In this document: positions 25,560 to 34,965 of the stretch, piece by piece
How positions within the stretch are numbered: the stretch's first letter is position 1
Layout of the letters: each line of letters starts with the position of its first letter
From: an uncultured Flavobacteriaceae bacterium
GTDB lineage: Bacteria > Bacteroidota > Bacteroidia > Flavobacteriales > Flavobacteriaceae
Direction of reading: 5' to 3'
Assembly (NCBI GenBank): GCA_913045325.1
Contig: CAJWPZ010000005.1
Location: 1-64,000 of the forward strand
Length of the DNA stretch: 64,000 nucleotides
Position numbers and translations under genes: made by a program
Notes under the pieces: generated by a model
What the model saw: only the letters and a program-made list of their open reading frames with translations
What the model was told of the DNA's origin: nothing
Databases searched by the model: none

Positions 25560-26798
25560 ATGAATTTCGAATATTTTATCGCCCGCCGAATTGCAGCTCA
25601 TAAAGACTATAAAAGTAGTATTTCAGCGCCAATAATAAAAATTGCTATTCTAGCTATTTCTTTGGGTATGATAACCATGTTGATTTCTGTTGCAACCAGT
25701 GTGGGGCTTCAAAAAAAGATTAAAGAAAAAGTATCTGCTTTTAACGGAGATTTAATCATCACCAATTTTGACACCAACAATTCTGATGATTCTCAGGTTC
25801 CTATTTCAATGCAACAGGATTTCTATCCTGATTTTACAATTTCAGACAATGTTAGTCATATTCAAATAACGGCCTCTAAAGGCGCGGTTATAAGAACCCA
25901 AACAGACTTTGAAGGCATCATCGTTAAAGGAGTTGGTCCAGATTATAACTGGTCTTATTTTAAAGATTTCTTAACTCAGGGAGTAGTCCCTACTTATGAT
26001 ACACCACAGATGAGTAATCAGGTGCTTATTTCACAATACCTAGCCAATAGGCTCGGTTTAAAAGTTGGAGATAAGGCCCTTGCCTATTTTTTTAATAAAA
26101 ACAGCAGCACCCCACCTCGCACTAGAGCCTTTACAATATCTGGGTTATACAACAGTGGTTTTCAGCAATTTGACGCCCAATTTATCATTGCAGATATAAG
26201 GCATATACAACGTCTTAATAAATGGGAGCCAGACCAAATTGGCGCTTTTGAACTGTTTGTAAAAGACTTTGATCTAATTGAGCAAACCAACATCCAGGTG
26301 TATAACGCCATAGGAAGTACCTTGGATACCCAAAGCATACGAAACCGATTTTATGCTATTTTTGAATGGTTAGATTTGTTTGATTTTAATGTAGCGCTCA
26401 TTATTGTTATGATGATTATTGTGGCAGGGTTTAACATGATCACCGCCCTTTTGGTACTTATTTTAGAGCGCACAAAAATGATTGGTATTCTAAAGGCTTT
26501 GGGAAGTGATAACTGGAGTGTGCGTAAAATATTTATTTACAATGCAATGTATCTCGTTGGTGTCGGTTTGTTTTGGGGAAATTTAATTGGCATTGGGCTG
26601 CTTTTACTGCAGCAACACTTTGATTTGTTTGCCCTAGACCCAAATACCTACTACGTGAGCCAGGTGCCTGTATATTTACATTGGAGCTATATTGTGGCCC
26701 TTAACCTTGGTACCTTGATCCTGTGTTTTTTGATATTATTAATTCCAAGTTATATTATTTCGAAAATCTCTCCAGTCAAGGCAATTAGGTTTGAGTAA
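25560..26798 (+). CDS. LolE/FtsX-like ABC transporter permease
   Basis: This 412-residue inner-membrane permease has the MacB/LolC/E layout: one N-terminal helix (about 24-48), a large periplasmic domain (to about 270), then three helices. Recognisable segments are ISLGMITMLISVATSVGLQ, GFNMITALLVLILERTKMIG and the coupling helix GILKALGSDNWSVRKIF. It probably releases lipoproteins from the inner membrane or acts in a related MacB-type export. No ATPase gene is adjacent; in Bacteroidota the LolD partner often sits elsewhere. Confidence 0.86.
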   Translation: MNFEYFIARRIAAHKDYKSSISAPIIKIAILAISLGMITMLISVATSVGLQKKIKEKVSAFNGDLIITNFDTNNSDDSQVPISMQQDFYPDFTISDNVSHIQITASKGAVIRTQTDFEGIIVKGVGPDYNWSYFKDFLTQGVVPTYDTPQMSNQVLISQYLANRLGLKVGDKALAYFFNKNSSTPPRTRAFTISGLYNSGFQQFDAQFIIADIRHIQRLNKWEPDQIGAFELFVKDFDLIEQTNIQVYNAIGSTLDTQSIRNRFYAIFEWLDLFDFNVALIIVMMIIVAGFNMITALLVLILERTKMIGILKALGSDNWSVRKIFIYNAMYLVGVGLFWGNLIGIGLLLLQQHFDLFALDPNTYYVSQVPVYLHWSYIVALNLGTLILCFLILLIPSYIISKISPVKAIRFE

Positions 26799-26838
26799 GG
26801 AAGCTAAAATATAGCTTCTCAAATCCATGCTAAGGCTG

Positions 26839-26846
26839 TACCTTTG
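26839..26846 (+). promoter_or_regulatory. -7 box upstream of the cysteine synthase gene
   Basis: TACCTTTG matches TAnnTTTG, 33 nt before the ATG at 26880. A -33 TTG is not visible. Confidence 0.4.
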
Positions 26847-26879
26847 CATTGTAAAACACCACACATTTTATTTCAAATT

Positions 26880-27860
26880 ATGGACTACGCAGAAAATATA
26901 TTAGGTACTATTGGTAACACGCCAATGGTAAAAATCAATAAATTGGCAGAAGAAATTCCAGGACTTGTACTAGCAAAGTATGAAACATTTAATCCAGGAA
27001 ACTCTACCAAAGACCGTATGGCCTTGCAAATGATAGAAGATGCAGAAGCAGATGGGCGCCTGCAACCAGGAGCTACTATTATTGAGGGTACCAGCGGTAA
27101 CACGGGTATGGGCTTAGCGCTTGCTGCAATTGTAAAAGGCTACAAGATGGTTTGTGTTATTAGTGATAAGCAGAGTAAAGAAAAAATAGATATTTTGCGT
27201 GCCGTAGGAAGCGAGGTAGTGGTGTGCCCAACCGATGTGGCGCCAGACGATCCTAGATCTTATTATTCTACTTCAAAGCGTCTAGCAGAAGAGACAGATA
27301 ATAGCTGGTATGTAAACCAGTACGATAACCCAAGTAATGCCAAGGCACATTACCAAAGCACAGGTCCAGAAATTTGGAAACAAACCGATGGTAAGGTTAC
27401 TCACTTTGTAGTTGGTGTTGGCACTGGAGGTACTATTAGCGGTGTTGGGAAATATCTAAAAGAGCAAAACCCATCCGTAAAAATATGGGGTATAGACACT
27501 TACGGGAGTGTGTTTAAAAAATACCATGAAACAGGTGTTTTTGATGAAAAAGAAATTTATCCATACGTTACAGAAGGGATTGGCGAAGATATTTTACCAG
27601 AAAATGTAGACTTTGACATTATAGATGGTTTTACGAAGGTTACCGATAAGGACGCTGCTATCTGGACACAAAAATTATCAAAAACAGAAGGCATGTTTCT
27701 AGGTAATTCTGCAGGAGCCGCCATGAAAGGTTTACACCAATTAAAAGGGCATTTTACAGAAGATGATGTGATTGTGGTTTTGTTTCATGATCACGGCAGT
27801 AGGTATGTCGGTAAAATGTATAATGATGATTGGATGCAAAAAATGGGATATGTAGAGTAA
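26880..27860 (+). CDS. PLP-dependent cysteine synthase / cystathionine beta-synthase family enzyme
   Basis: This 326-residue fold-type II PLP enzyme uses PLP lysine K44 in NPGNSTKDRM. Other motifs are TSGNTGMGLALAA (71-83) and the phosphate-binding GVGTGGTISGVGKYL. The segments WYVNQYDNPSNAKAHYQSTG and VVLFHDHGSRYVGKMYNDDW resemble the catalytic core of cystathionine beta-synthase more than classical CysK, though no CBS regulatory pair follows. It therefore makes cysteine from O-acetylserine or cystathionine from serine and homocysteine. The start is the ATG at 26880; the in-frame TTG at 26844 is part of the -7 box. Confidence 0.88.
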   Translation: MDYAENILGTIGNTPMVKINKLAEEIPGLVLAKYETFNPGNSTKDRMALQMIEDAEADGRLQPGATIIEGTSGNTGMGLALAAIVKGYKMVCVISDKQSKEKIDILRAVGSEVVVCPTDVAPDDPRSYYSTSKRLAEETDNSWYVNQYDNPSNAKAHYQSTGPEIWKQTDGKVTHFVVGVGTGGTISGVGKYLKEQNPSVKIWGIDTYGSVFKKYHETGVFDEKEIYPYVTEGIGEDILPENVDFDIIDGFTKVTDKDAAIWTQKLSKTEGMFLGNSAGAAMKGLHQLKGHFTEDDVIVVLFHDHGSRYVGKMYNDDWMQKMGYVE

Positions 27861-27963
27861 ATAGTTTTAGTATTTGACTCCTTTCTCAAGGAGCTCTTTT
27901 AAGACTCTTATTTTTGTGAAATGTCTGCTAAGATTTCAGTAAAAAATTACCTAACTTGCATAG

Positions 27964-28194
27964 ATGTTACAACGGCTTTACAACGTGCGGCATTACTTTG
28001 AACGTCATGGATATTATGTTTGTTCTCGCCTAGCAGACCGTCTTGGTATGCGAGCCAAAAGTGTACGACTATTTTTTATTTATTTGTCTTTTGCTACCTT
28101 AGGGGTGTGGTTTGCTATATATCTTACACTTGGTTTTTGCTTGCGTTTAAAGGATTTAATATATACCAAAAGAACCTCTGTATTTGATTTATGA
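27964..28194 (+). CDS. PspC-domain membrane protein
   Basis: This 76-residue protein carries a PspC-like domain: YVCSRLADRLGMRAKSVRLFFIYLSF, with one main membrane region (about 37-60). PspC proteins sense envelope stress in proteobacteria; in Bacteroidota the short forms have no proven role. Its stop codon overlaps the ATG of the K+ channel gene (ATGA at 28191), so translation of the two is coupled. Confidence 0.8.
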   Translation: MLQRLYNVRHYFERHGYYVCSRLADRLGMRAKSVRLFFIYLSFATLGVWFAIYLTLGFCLRLKDLIYTKRTSVFDL

Positions 28195-29198
28195 AAAAGA
28201 TTTTTCACTCTAAGATATATGTTGCTGTTTTATTGTTATTAGCTGTTTTTATAGCTGGTGTGTTTGGGTATAAATTTATATCAGAGTACTCTTGGATTGA
28301 TGCTTTTTACATGACGGTAATAACCATCACCACAGTTGGTTTTGGAGAAGTTGTACCTTTAGATGATGTAGATAAGTTGTTTACATCATTTTTAATCCTC
28401 TCTAGCATTTTTATTCTAGCCTATGCTATTTCTGTAATTACAGAATACATGTTAAGTAAAAATAATATTGGTAATTTAAGAGAAAAGAGAATACATAAAA
28501 TAATTGATAGTATGAAAGATCACGTTATTGTTTGCGGCTACGGTAGAAATGGGAAACAGGCTGTAGAAAAATTAATAGCCTACAAAAAACCTTTTGTTAT
28601 TATAGAGAAGGATCATGAGGTGGTCGATAAATATACCCCTGATGCTCTTATTGTAGAAGGCAATGCTAGTGATGATGAGGTCTTAAAAGAGGCTGGAGTG
28701 AACCGAGCTAGCACATTAATTTGCGCCCTACCCAGTGATGCAGATAATTTGTTTATTGTGCTTACAGCAAGACAAATGAATCCTACTCTAAGAATTATTA
28801 GCCGCGCTACTGAAGAGACTAGTTATAAAAAATTAAAACTTGCCGGGGCAGACAATGTAATACTTCCAGAGAAAATAGGAGGAGACCACATGGCTTCCCT
28901 AGTGGTAGTTCCAGACTTGGTAGAGTTTTTAGACAACCTCTCAGTCTCTGGGGAGAAGGACAGTATAAATGTGAAACAAATCCCGTATGAGAAAATTTGT
29001 CTTCAAGACCAATCTCAGGCGATCAAAGATTTAGACATACGAAAAAAAACAGGCTGTTCTGTAATAGGGTACAAGTCTCCAACTGGAGAATATATAGTAA
29101 ACCCAGAGCCGACCATGATTTTAGAAAAAGATTCTGTATTAATTCTTATTGGGCGCCCCAATCAAATAGAAAGTCTTAAGGGCTTGTATAATGTTTGA
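28191..29198 (+). CDS. Potassium channel with TrkA-type (RCK) regulatory domains
   Basis: This 335-residue ion channel has two membrane helices (about 10-28 and 64-88) flanking a pore loop with the filter TITTVGFGEVVP (46-56), TVGFG being a K+ filter. A cytosolic RCK/TrkA-N domain follows (HVIVCGYGRNGKQAVEKL, Rossmann GxGxxG) with a TrkA-C domain at the end (CSVIGYKSPTGEYIVNPEP). This is the MthK/Kch layout, a ligand- or nucleotide-gated K+ channel. It overlaps the PspC-domain gene by 4 nt, suggesting joint control of membrane potential or stress. Confidence 0.9.
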   Translation: MKKIFHSKIYVAVLLLLAVFIAGVFGYKFISEYSWIDAFYMTVITITTVGFGEVVPLDDVDKLFTSFLILSSIFILAYAISVITEYMLSKNNIGNLREKRIHKIIDSMKDHVIVCGYGRNGKQAVEKLIAYKKPFVIIEKDHEVVDKYTPDALIVEGNASDDEVLKEAGVNRASTLICALPSDADNLFIVLTARQMNPTLRIISRATEETSYKKLKLAGADNVILPEKIGGDHMASLVVVPDLVEFLDNLSVSGEKDSINVKQIPYEKICLQDQSQAIKDLDIRKKTGCSVIGYKSPTGEYIVNPEPTMILEKDSVLILIGRPNQIESLKGLYNV

Positions 29199-29292
29199 TA
29201 GCTAATTATAATTTAATGACTATTTACTTGAATTTGGGCTAATTTTTTAGCATCTTGCTTTTCTTAAATTCTAAACTAAACTAACTCTTATT

Positions 29293-30867
29293 ATGAAGAA
29301 ATTTCTTCTTTCTCTATGTACAATACTAGCACCTGTTTTTTTGTTTGCACAACAAGCGCAACAAGAAGGTATTGACCAGGTAATCAACGAAAAATTCGGT
29401 GATGCTACCGGCTGGTTTGTTGAATTGATTTTCGCACAAATTCCAGTGACAGATGAGGTTGGAATTCCGTGGGTAGTAATTATGCTTCTTGGTTTTGCGA
29501 CTTTTTTCACCATATATTTTAAGTTTATAAATATTAGTGGTTTCTCTACCGCGATTAATGTAGTACGAGGTAAATACGATGATCTGGACCATCCACAGGC
29601 TGGAGTGTTGCACGGTGATTTAACACCTGGTGATGATATTCCAGAAACCATCAGAGTTGAATCAGAAGAAGGAGAGGTATCTCATTTTCAAGCACTAACT
29701 GCGGCACTTTCTGGAACCGTTGGTTTAGGAAACATTGCTGGTGTGGCTATTGCCATTACCATAGGGGGTCCTGGTGCAACACTTTGGATGATTATTGCTG
29801 GTCTTCTAGGAATGACATCAAAATTTGCTGAATGTACTCTGGGTGTTAAATACAGAGATGTTGGAGAAGACGGAACCGTGTTTGGTGGCCCTATGTATTA
29901 TCTAAAAAAGGGACTAAGCGAGAGAGGTGCTGCAGGACTTGGTAAGGTGCTCGCTGTTTTGTTTGCTATCTTTTGTATTGGAGGTTCATTTGGAGGAGGA
30001 AATATGTTTCAATCTAACCAAGCTGCTATTATTTTTAATGACACTGCTGGGTTTACAGGAGGTGCTTCTGGACTAATATTTGGTATTGTAATGGCTGTTT
30101 GTGTTGGTTTTGTTATCATTGGTGGTCTTAAAAGAATTGCTGCTGTAACAGAAAAAGTAGTTCCATTTATGGTGGGTATCTATTTATTGGCTGCCTTGGT
30201 AGTAATTGGTATGAATTTCACAGAAATAATTCCTGCTTTTGGAAAAATTTGGAATGGTGCTTTTGCTCCTATGGGAGTTGCTGGTGGATTTGTTGGGGTG
30301 CTTGTACAAGGGTTTAGACGTGCCGCATTCTCTAATGAGGCGGGTGTTGGTTCTGCAGCAATTGCGCATTCTGCAGTTAAAACAAAATATCCTGCAAGTG
30401 AAGGTATTGTTTCTCTATTAGAGCCTTTTATAGACACTGTAGTGGTGTGTACTATTACAGCTTTGGTAATTGTTATTACCGGAAACTATTTAGACGCTGG
30501 TGCTGCAAGTGGAGTACAATTAACAAGTGATGCCTTTGCTTCTGCAATACCATGGTTTCCATACGTGCTTACTGGTGCTGTAATCTTATTTGCATTCTCA
30601 ACGATGATTTCTTGGTCTTACTATGGGCTTCAGTCTTGGTTGTTCCTTTTTGGAAGATCAGAGAGAAACGTGATAACCTACAAAATTGTATTTTGTTTAT
30701 TTACAGTATTAGGAGCTTCAATAAGCCTAGGGGCGGTAACAGATTTCTCTGATGCCATGATCTTTGCAATGGCTATTCCTAACCTAATTGGAGTATCATT
30801 ATTATTGCCTAAAGTAAAAGAAGAATTAGTAAAGTATAGAGATGCAATCAAAGCTAGTAAAAGCTAA
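29293..30867 (+). CDS. Sodium:alanine symporter (AGCS family)
   Basis: This 524-residue secondary transporter imports alanine or glycine with Na+. It begins with a cleavable-looking signal (MKKFLLSLCTILAPVFLFAQ), often seen in flavobacterial members. Family motifs: SALTAALSGTVGLGN-like (FQALTAALSGTVGLGNIAGV), GGPGATLWMI, GPMYYLKKGL, and GFRRAAFSNEAGVGSAAIAH. About ten membrane segments can be seen. Monocistronic. Confidence 0.93.
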   Translation: MKKFLLSLCTILAPVFLFAQQAQQEGIDQVINEKFGDATGWFVELIFAQIPVTDEVGIPWVVIMLLGFATFFTIYFKFINISGFSTAINVVRGKYDDLDHPQAGVLHGDLTPGDDIPETIRVESEEGEVSHFQALTAALSGTVGLGNIAGVAIAITIGGPGATLWMIIAGLLGMTSKFAECTLGVKYRDVGEDGTVFGGPMYYLKKGLSERGAAGLGKVLAVLFAIFCIGGSFGGGNMFQSNQAAIIFNDTAGFTGGASGLIFGIVMAVCVGFVIIGGLKRIAAVTEKVVPFMVGIYLLAALVVIGMNFTEIIPAFGKIWNGAFAPMGVAGGFVGVLVQGFRRAAFSNEAGVGSAAIAHSAVKTKYPASEGIVSLLEPFIDTVVVCTITALVIVITGNYLDAGAASGVQLTSDAFASAIPWFPYVLTGAVILFAFSTMISWSYYGLQSWLFLFGRSERNVITYKIVFCLFTVLGASISLGAVTDFSDAMIFAMAIPNLIGVSLLLPKVKEELVKYRDAIKASKS

Positions 30868-30921
30868 TCTATAACCAATACATATACGCATAACTCCCCG
30901 GTTACAAATTTTAGGAGTATT

Positions 30922-31794
30922 ATGCCAAATTTTAAATCCCATTTCGAGTTTGACAACCAACAACGAAGTGGGATTTTACTATTGTGCTTTCTCATCGTTG
31001 GTCTGTTTTGTGTTTTATATTTTTATACCCCACAGCCTGTTTTGTTGCTTGATACTTCTTCCCCACAGGTATTAAAACAACAAGCCTATGTAGATTCTTT
31101 GCGCCTTGAAGCCTTAGAGAAAAAAAAACCAAAACGCTACCCGTTTAATCCTAATTTTATCTCAGATTATAAAGCGTATACCTTGGGTCTAACTCCTATG
31201 GAGTTTGATAGACTTTCCCGCTATAGAAGTAAAAATAAATGGATAAATAGCCTTAAAGATTTTAAAGTGGTAACAAAGGCCTCAGATAGTCTAATGGCAA
31301 TAATAGGACCTTTGTTTAAATTTCCAGACTGGGTGGTAAAATCAGCAGCTTCATCACCACAAAAAGTCTCAAGTCTTGCATTGTCTTACAAAGATAAAAT
31401 AGATTTAAATATAGCCACTAAAACACAACTGCAAGTGGTACGTGGTATAGGTCCTGCTTTGAGCGCAAGAATTATTTCATACAAAGATAAGCTAGGAGGT
31501 TTCACTGTAGATAAACAGCTGCTAAGTGTTTGGGGTTTGAGTGAAAGGGTAGTTGCTAATGTTTTGGCCGGTTTTACAGTTAAGACACCAAAACAAATTG
31601 ATCAAATTTCTGTAAATACAGCATCTGCCTCAGATATTGCTACTATTTCTGGAATATCCTATGACCTTGCTAAACAGATTTGGGAATTTAGGGTCTTGCG
31701 CCAAAAAATAGTATTGCTCTCTGAGCTTCAAAAAATAGAGGGAATGACCGCAAGTAAATATGCCTTAATTGAGTTATATTTGCATATAGAATAA
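30922..31794 (+). CDS. Membrane-anchored helix-hairpin-helix protein (ComEA-like)
   Basis: This 290-residue protein has one membrane helix (about 18-37) near the N-terminus. Two helix-hairpin-helix units follow: IDLNIATKTQLQVVRGIGPA (about 155-175) and ISVNTASASDIATISGISYD (about 225-245). HhH units bind DNA non-specifically. Single-helix HhH proteins resemble ComEA, the periplasmic DNA receptor of natural transformation, but a role in uptake is only inferred. A third, weaker HhH-like segment precedes the first (FNPNFISDYKAYTLGL). Confidence 0.82.
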   Translation: MPNFKSHFEFDNQQRSGILLLCFLIVGLFCVLYFYTPQPVLLLDTSSPQVLKQQAYVDSLRLEALEKKKPKRYPFNPNFISDYKAYTLGLTPMEFDRLSRYRSKNKWINSLKDFKVVTKASDSLMAIIGPLFKFPDWVVKSAASSPQKVSSLALSYKDKIDLNIATKTQLQVVRGIGPALSARIISYKDKLGGFTVDKQLLSVWGLSERVVANVLAGFTVKTPKQIDQISVNTASASDIATISGISYDLAKQIWEFRVLRQKIVLLSELQKIEGMTASKYALIELYLHIE

Positions 31795-31871
31795 CAACTA
31801 AAATTGAGTTTATTTTTTAGTAGTTATTTAAATTATATGTATTTTTAATATCAAATAGTTAGCCTTACAGT

Positions 31872-33035
31872 ATGAGTTTATATTTTACAGAAGAGCATGA
31901 GTTTTTTAGAAAGAGTTTTCAAGATTTCTTAAAAAAAGAAGTGGTTCCTCACATTGATGCCTGGGAGCAAACAGGTACCATAGATCGTTTTATATGGGAG
32001 AAGTTTGGAGAGATGGGTTATTTTGGTCTAGCAACTCCTGAGGCTTATGGAGGGATGGATTTGGATATATTTTATACCATCATTTTTATTGAGGAACTAC
32101 AAAAAATAAACAGTGGTGGTTTTGCTGCTGCTATTTGGGCTCATGAGTATTTGGCCATGACTCACCTTAACAAGGAGGCCAACGAGGCTCAAAAACAAAA
32201 ATATTTAGTGCCTAGTGTTACTGGAGAAAAAATAGGTTGTTTGTGTATAACAGAGCCCTTTGGAGGGAGTGATGTTGGAGGTATGCGCACAACGGCTGTA
32301 AAAAAAGGGGATACCTATATAATTAATGGTTCTAAAACCTTTATTACAAATGGAGTATATAGTGATTATCTAATTGTAGCGGCTAAGACCGCTCCAGAAT
32401 TAGGAAACAAAGGCATTAGTATCTTTGTTATGGACAGAGATCTTCCAGGAATTAGTGCCACCAAACTAGATAAATTGGGTTGGAGAGCAAGTGATACTGC
32501 AGAGATAGCTTTTGATAATGTTGTAATTCCTGCAGAGAATTTAATGGGAGAAGAAAATCTTGGTTTCCCATATATTATGCAGCACTTTGCTCTAGAGAGA
32601 CTGATCATGGGAGTAAATGCACATGCCCGAAGTGAATGGGCCCTAGAATATGCTATAGGATACATGAAAGAGCGTACTGCTTTTGGAAAGCCTATTTCAA
32701 AATTTCAAGCCCTACGTCATAAAGTTGCAGACTTAGCAAGTGAGGTAGAAATGGCAAAAACCTTTAACTATGTTACAGCAAAGCGCCTTGATGATGGTGA
32801 GTATGTAGTTAAGGAGGCAACTATGTCTAAACTGTTGTCAACAAAAATTGCAGATCAAGTTGCCTATGATTGTGTACAGCTTTTAGGAGGATATGGCTAT
32901 ATGGAAGAGTATCCACTGGCAAGAAATCTTAGAGATAGTAGGTTAGGACCTATTGGTGGAGGAACATCAGAAATACTAAGAGAGATTATCTCAAAAATGG
33001 TAATTGATGGAGTTAATTATAAGCCAGCTACCTAA
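31872..33035 (+). CDS. Acyl-CoA dehydrogenase
   Basis: This 387-residue FAD enzyme does the first step of fatty- or branched-acyl-CoA oxidation. Motifs: TEPFGGSDVGGMRTTA (FAD/substrate loop), FITNGVYSDYLIVAA, QLLGGYGYMEEYPLARNLRD (dinucleotide-binding region) and GGTSEILREI, whose glutamate (about E370) is the usual catalytic base. The exact chain-length class is not clear. No electron-transfer flavoprotein gene is adjacent. Confidence 0.93.
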   Translation: MSLYFTEEHEFFRKSFQDFLKKEVVPHIDAWEQTGTIDRFIWEKFGEMGYFGLATPEAYGGMDLDIFYTIIFIEELQKINSGGFAAAIWAHEYLAMTHLNKEANEAQKQKYLVPSVTGEKIGCLCITEPFGGSDVGGMRTTAVKKGDTYIINGSKTFITNGVYSDYLIVAAKTAPELGNKGISIFVMDRDLPGISATKLDKLGWRASDTAEIAFDNVVIPAENLMGEENLGFPYIMQHFALERLIMGVNAHARSEWALEYAIGYMKERTAFGKPISKFQALRHKVADLASEVEMAKTFNYVTAKRLDDGEYVVKEATMSKLLSTKIADQVAYDCVQLLGGYGYMEEYPLARNLRDSRLGPIGGGTSEILREIISKMVIDGVNYKPAT

Positions 33036-33130
33036 ACTAAACACAATATAAAACAAATATAGGTGTTATAAACCCTAAGCTCAAGGTGTTGTTTTTTGCA
33101 GCGTTTTGTTGTTTTTAAAATCAATAGTCC

Positions 33131-34564
33131 ATGCCCAAAAATAACAGCCTGCATAGATATTACATGCTCGTCTTGCTGTGTTTAGTTTCTATAAGTGTTT
33201 CCTCTCAAATAGAAATTAAAAACAAGATTGTAGATTTTGCAACTTTTGCTCCTCTACAAAGCGCAAGTGTGTATGTTAAAAACACAACCATTGGTACCAT
33301 TACAAATACAGATGGTAGGTTTTTGTTGAGCATTCCAAAAAGGTATGCTAATGATACTCTGGTTATTTCTTCAATAGGGTACAAGAGTTTTAAGTCTTTG
33401 GTGAGCAGCTTTGATAGTTCGATGGATATCTTTTTAGAGGAGGATATAGCCTCTTTAGATGAGATACTCTTAATAGCAGAAACAAGACCCACTACTGGAA
33501 ATGATATTGTGCTTCGTGCTATCGAGCGGTTGCCAATGACCCTTCCAGACAGCTCCTATATTCAGAAAGGTTTTTTAAGACACAAAGAACGTAACTCTAG
33601 TGAGTATAAATGGCTTGTAGAGAGTGCGATTACTTTATATGATTCTAGTTATGATGCTGGATCAAAAAACACGCTACGCCTTAATGTAGACCAAACACGT
33701 AAGAGTTATGATTTAAGAGATGTTGACAGTCTTTTTGCCTACACCTCTTACCTAAAAAAAAGAACAAAAAATAAAACACTTCGTAAAAACAACCTAAGAC
33801 GAGACACCATCTCTACGGCGTCCCTAATAGAGGCCATTCGCTGGAATGACCAGCGAGTAAATGGACTTGATAAGCTCTTTAGAGGTAAAATAAACATTGT
33901 TAGAAATGCCAATGCTCCCAGCGCACTTTTTGGGGAAGATATTTTAGCGCGCCACGAGTTTAGACTAGATACAGTGCTTGTAGAAAATGAAAAGAAACTA
34001 TATAAAATTGAAATATTGAAGGGAGTAGATTTTGTGGGTTTAAGTACCCCAGATATTTACAATGAAGGTTTTAAGGCCAAAGGTTGGATTTATATAGATT
34101 GGGACTCTTGGGCTATTAAAAAGGTAATGTATGAGCTAGAGGCTAGCTCAGAGAATCAAATCAAGCGCAGTAAGAGTTTGTTTGGTACTCTTTTAAACCA
34201 CAAACTAGTAATGACCTACATGGAGTATCAAGGAAAGATGTATCCTAAGTATATTTATTATGAAACTCCTAAGCTTGTAAATGCGGGAGATCGTTCCTCA
34301 GATCAATTAGATAAAGATGGAAACCCTACCCAAGACAAGGCAGATTTTTACTACAATACGGTGCAAGAAATTGTTTTTACTGAAATTATTAGGGATCCAG
34401 AACTTATAGACTTGGAGCGCTCAAAAACCTGGACCGAAGATATTTTCTCTCCCCAGCCCTACAGACCAGAATTCTGGAAGAACTATAATGTTTTATTAGA
34501 GAGTAAAGAAGAAGAAAAGTTAATCAAGGATCTAACCATAAGAGCTGGTTTGTTTAAGCAGTAA
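33131..34564 (+). CDS. Secreted protein with carboxypeptidase-D-like regulatory domain
   Basis: This 477-residue exported protein has a signal peptide (to about SVSSQ, residue 26). An N-terminal CarboxypepD_reg-like beta-sandwich follows (about 27-115: IVDFATFAPLQSASVYVKNT, GTITNTDGRFLLSIPK, TLVISSIGYKSF). The remaining 360 residues have no motif I can name but resemble flavobacterial proteins with this domain and no TonB barrel. No T9SS tail is seen. It may act at the outer membrane; function unknown. Confidence 0.75.
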   Translation: MPKNNSLHRYYMLVLLCLVSISVSSQIEIKNKIVDFATFAPLQSASVYVKNTTIGTITNTDGRFLLSIPKRYANDTLVISSIGYKSFKSLVSSFDSSMDIFLEEDIASLDEILLIAETRPTTGNDIVLRAIERLPMTLPDSSYIQKGFLRHKERNSSEYKWLVESAITLYDSSYDAGSKNTLRLNVDQTRKSYDLRDVDSLFAYTSYLKKRTKNKTLRKNNLRRDTISTASLIEAIRWNDQRVNGLDKLFRGKINIVRNANAPSALFGEDILARHEFRLDTVLVENEKKLYKIEILKGVDFVGLSTPDIYNEGFKAKGWIYIDWDSWAIKKVMYELEASSENQIKRSKSLFGTLLNHKLVMTYMEYQGKMYPKYIYYETPKLVNAGDRSSDQLDKDGNPTQDKADFYYNTVQEIVFTEIIRDPELIDLERSKTWTEDIFSPQPYRPEFWKNYNVLLESKEEEKLIKDLTIRAGLFKQ

Positions 34565-34650
34565 TCATGCTTTGGAGTACGCAATTGATTATTATGATAC
34601 ATTTTGTCAAAAAAAATAAAATTCATAATTCATAATTCATAATTTGTTTC

Positions 34651-34658
34651 TACTTTTG
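34651..34658 (+). promoter_or_regulatory. -7 box upstream of rpsU
   Basis: TACTTTTG lies 29 nt before the rpsU ATG. The upstream DNA has three copies of CATAATT in tandem (34624-34644) and no TTG at 17-23 nt. Confidence 0.45.
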
Positions 34659-34687
34659 CCGTCCAATAGAGAGGAGGTTATGGAACT

Positions 34688-34882
34688 ATGTTAATTATAC
34701 CAATTAAAGACGGAGAAAATATAGACAGAGCGCTTAAGCGTTTTAAGCGTAAGTTTGACCGTACAGGAACAATGCGTCAATTACGTGCACGTCAGGCATT
34801 CTCAAAGCCATCGGTTGTGAGAAGAAAAGAAGTGCAGAAGGCACAGTATATTCAAGGACTAAGAGACGCAGAAGAAATTTAG
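34688..34882 (+). CDS. rpsU: 30S ribosomal protein S21
   Basis: This 64-residue basic protein sits on the small-subunit platform near the 3' end of 16S rRNA. The start MLIIPIKDGENIDRALKRFK and the basic middle are characteristic. A rho-independent terminator follows within 20 nt, and the tyrosine recombinase gene comes next, as often in Bacteroidota. Confidence 0.97.
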   Translation: MLIIPIKDGENIDRALKRFKRKFDRTGTMRQLRARQAFSKPSVVRRKEVQKAQYIQGLRDAEEI

Positions 34883-34900
34883 TACACTGCTCTTATATAT

Positions 34901-34934
34901 CAAAAAACCGCTACACATTTGTGAGCGGTTTTTT
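34901..34934 (+). terminator. Terminator of rpsU
   Basis: AAAAAACCGCT pairs with AGCGGTTTTTT, with an inner CACA/TGTG helix separated by one bulged A and a 2-nt loop, then a T run. It begins about 19 nt after the rpsU stop codon. Confidence 0.85.
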
Positions 34935-34965
34935 TATTGCCTACATTTATTTCTTAATTTAAAAA

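Noticed and set aside
27871-27900. CTCCTT-tetraloop-AAGGAG hairpin after the cysteine synthase gene
   Set aside because: Only 6 bp and followed by a poor T run; too weak to call a terminator.
31791-31827. AT-rich stem over the HhH gene stop codon
   Set aside because: 12 of 13 pairs but almost all A-T with no T run; probably composition rather than a functional terminator.
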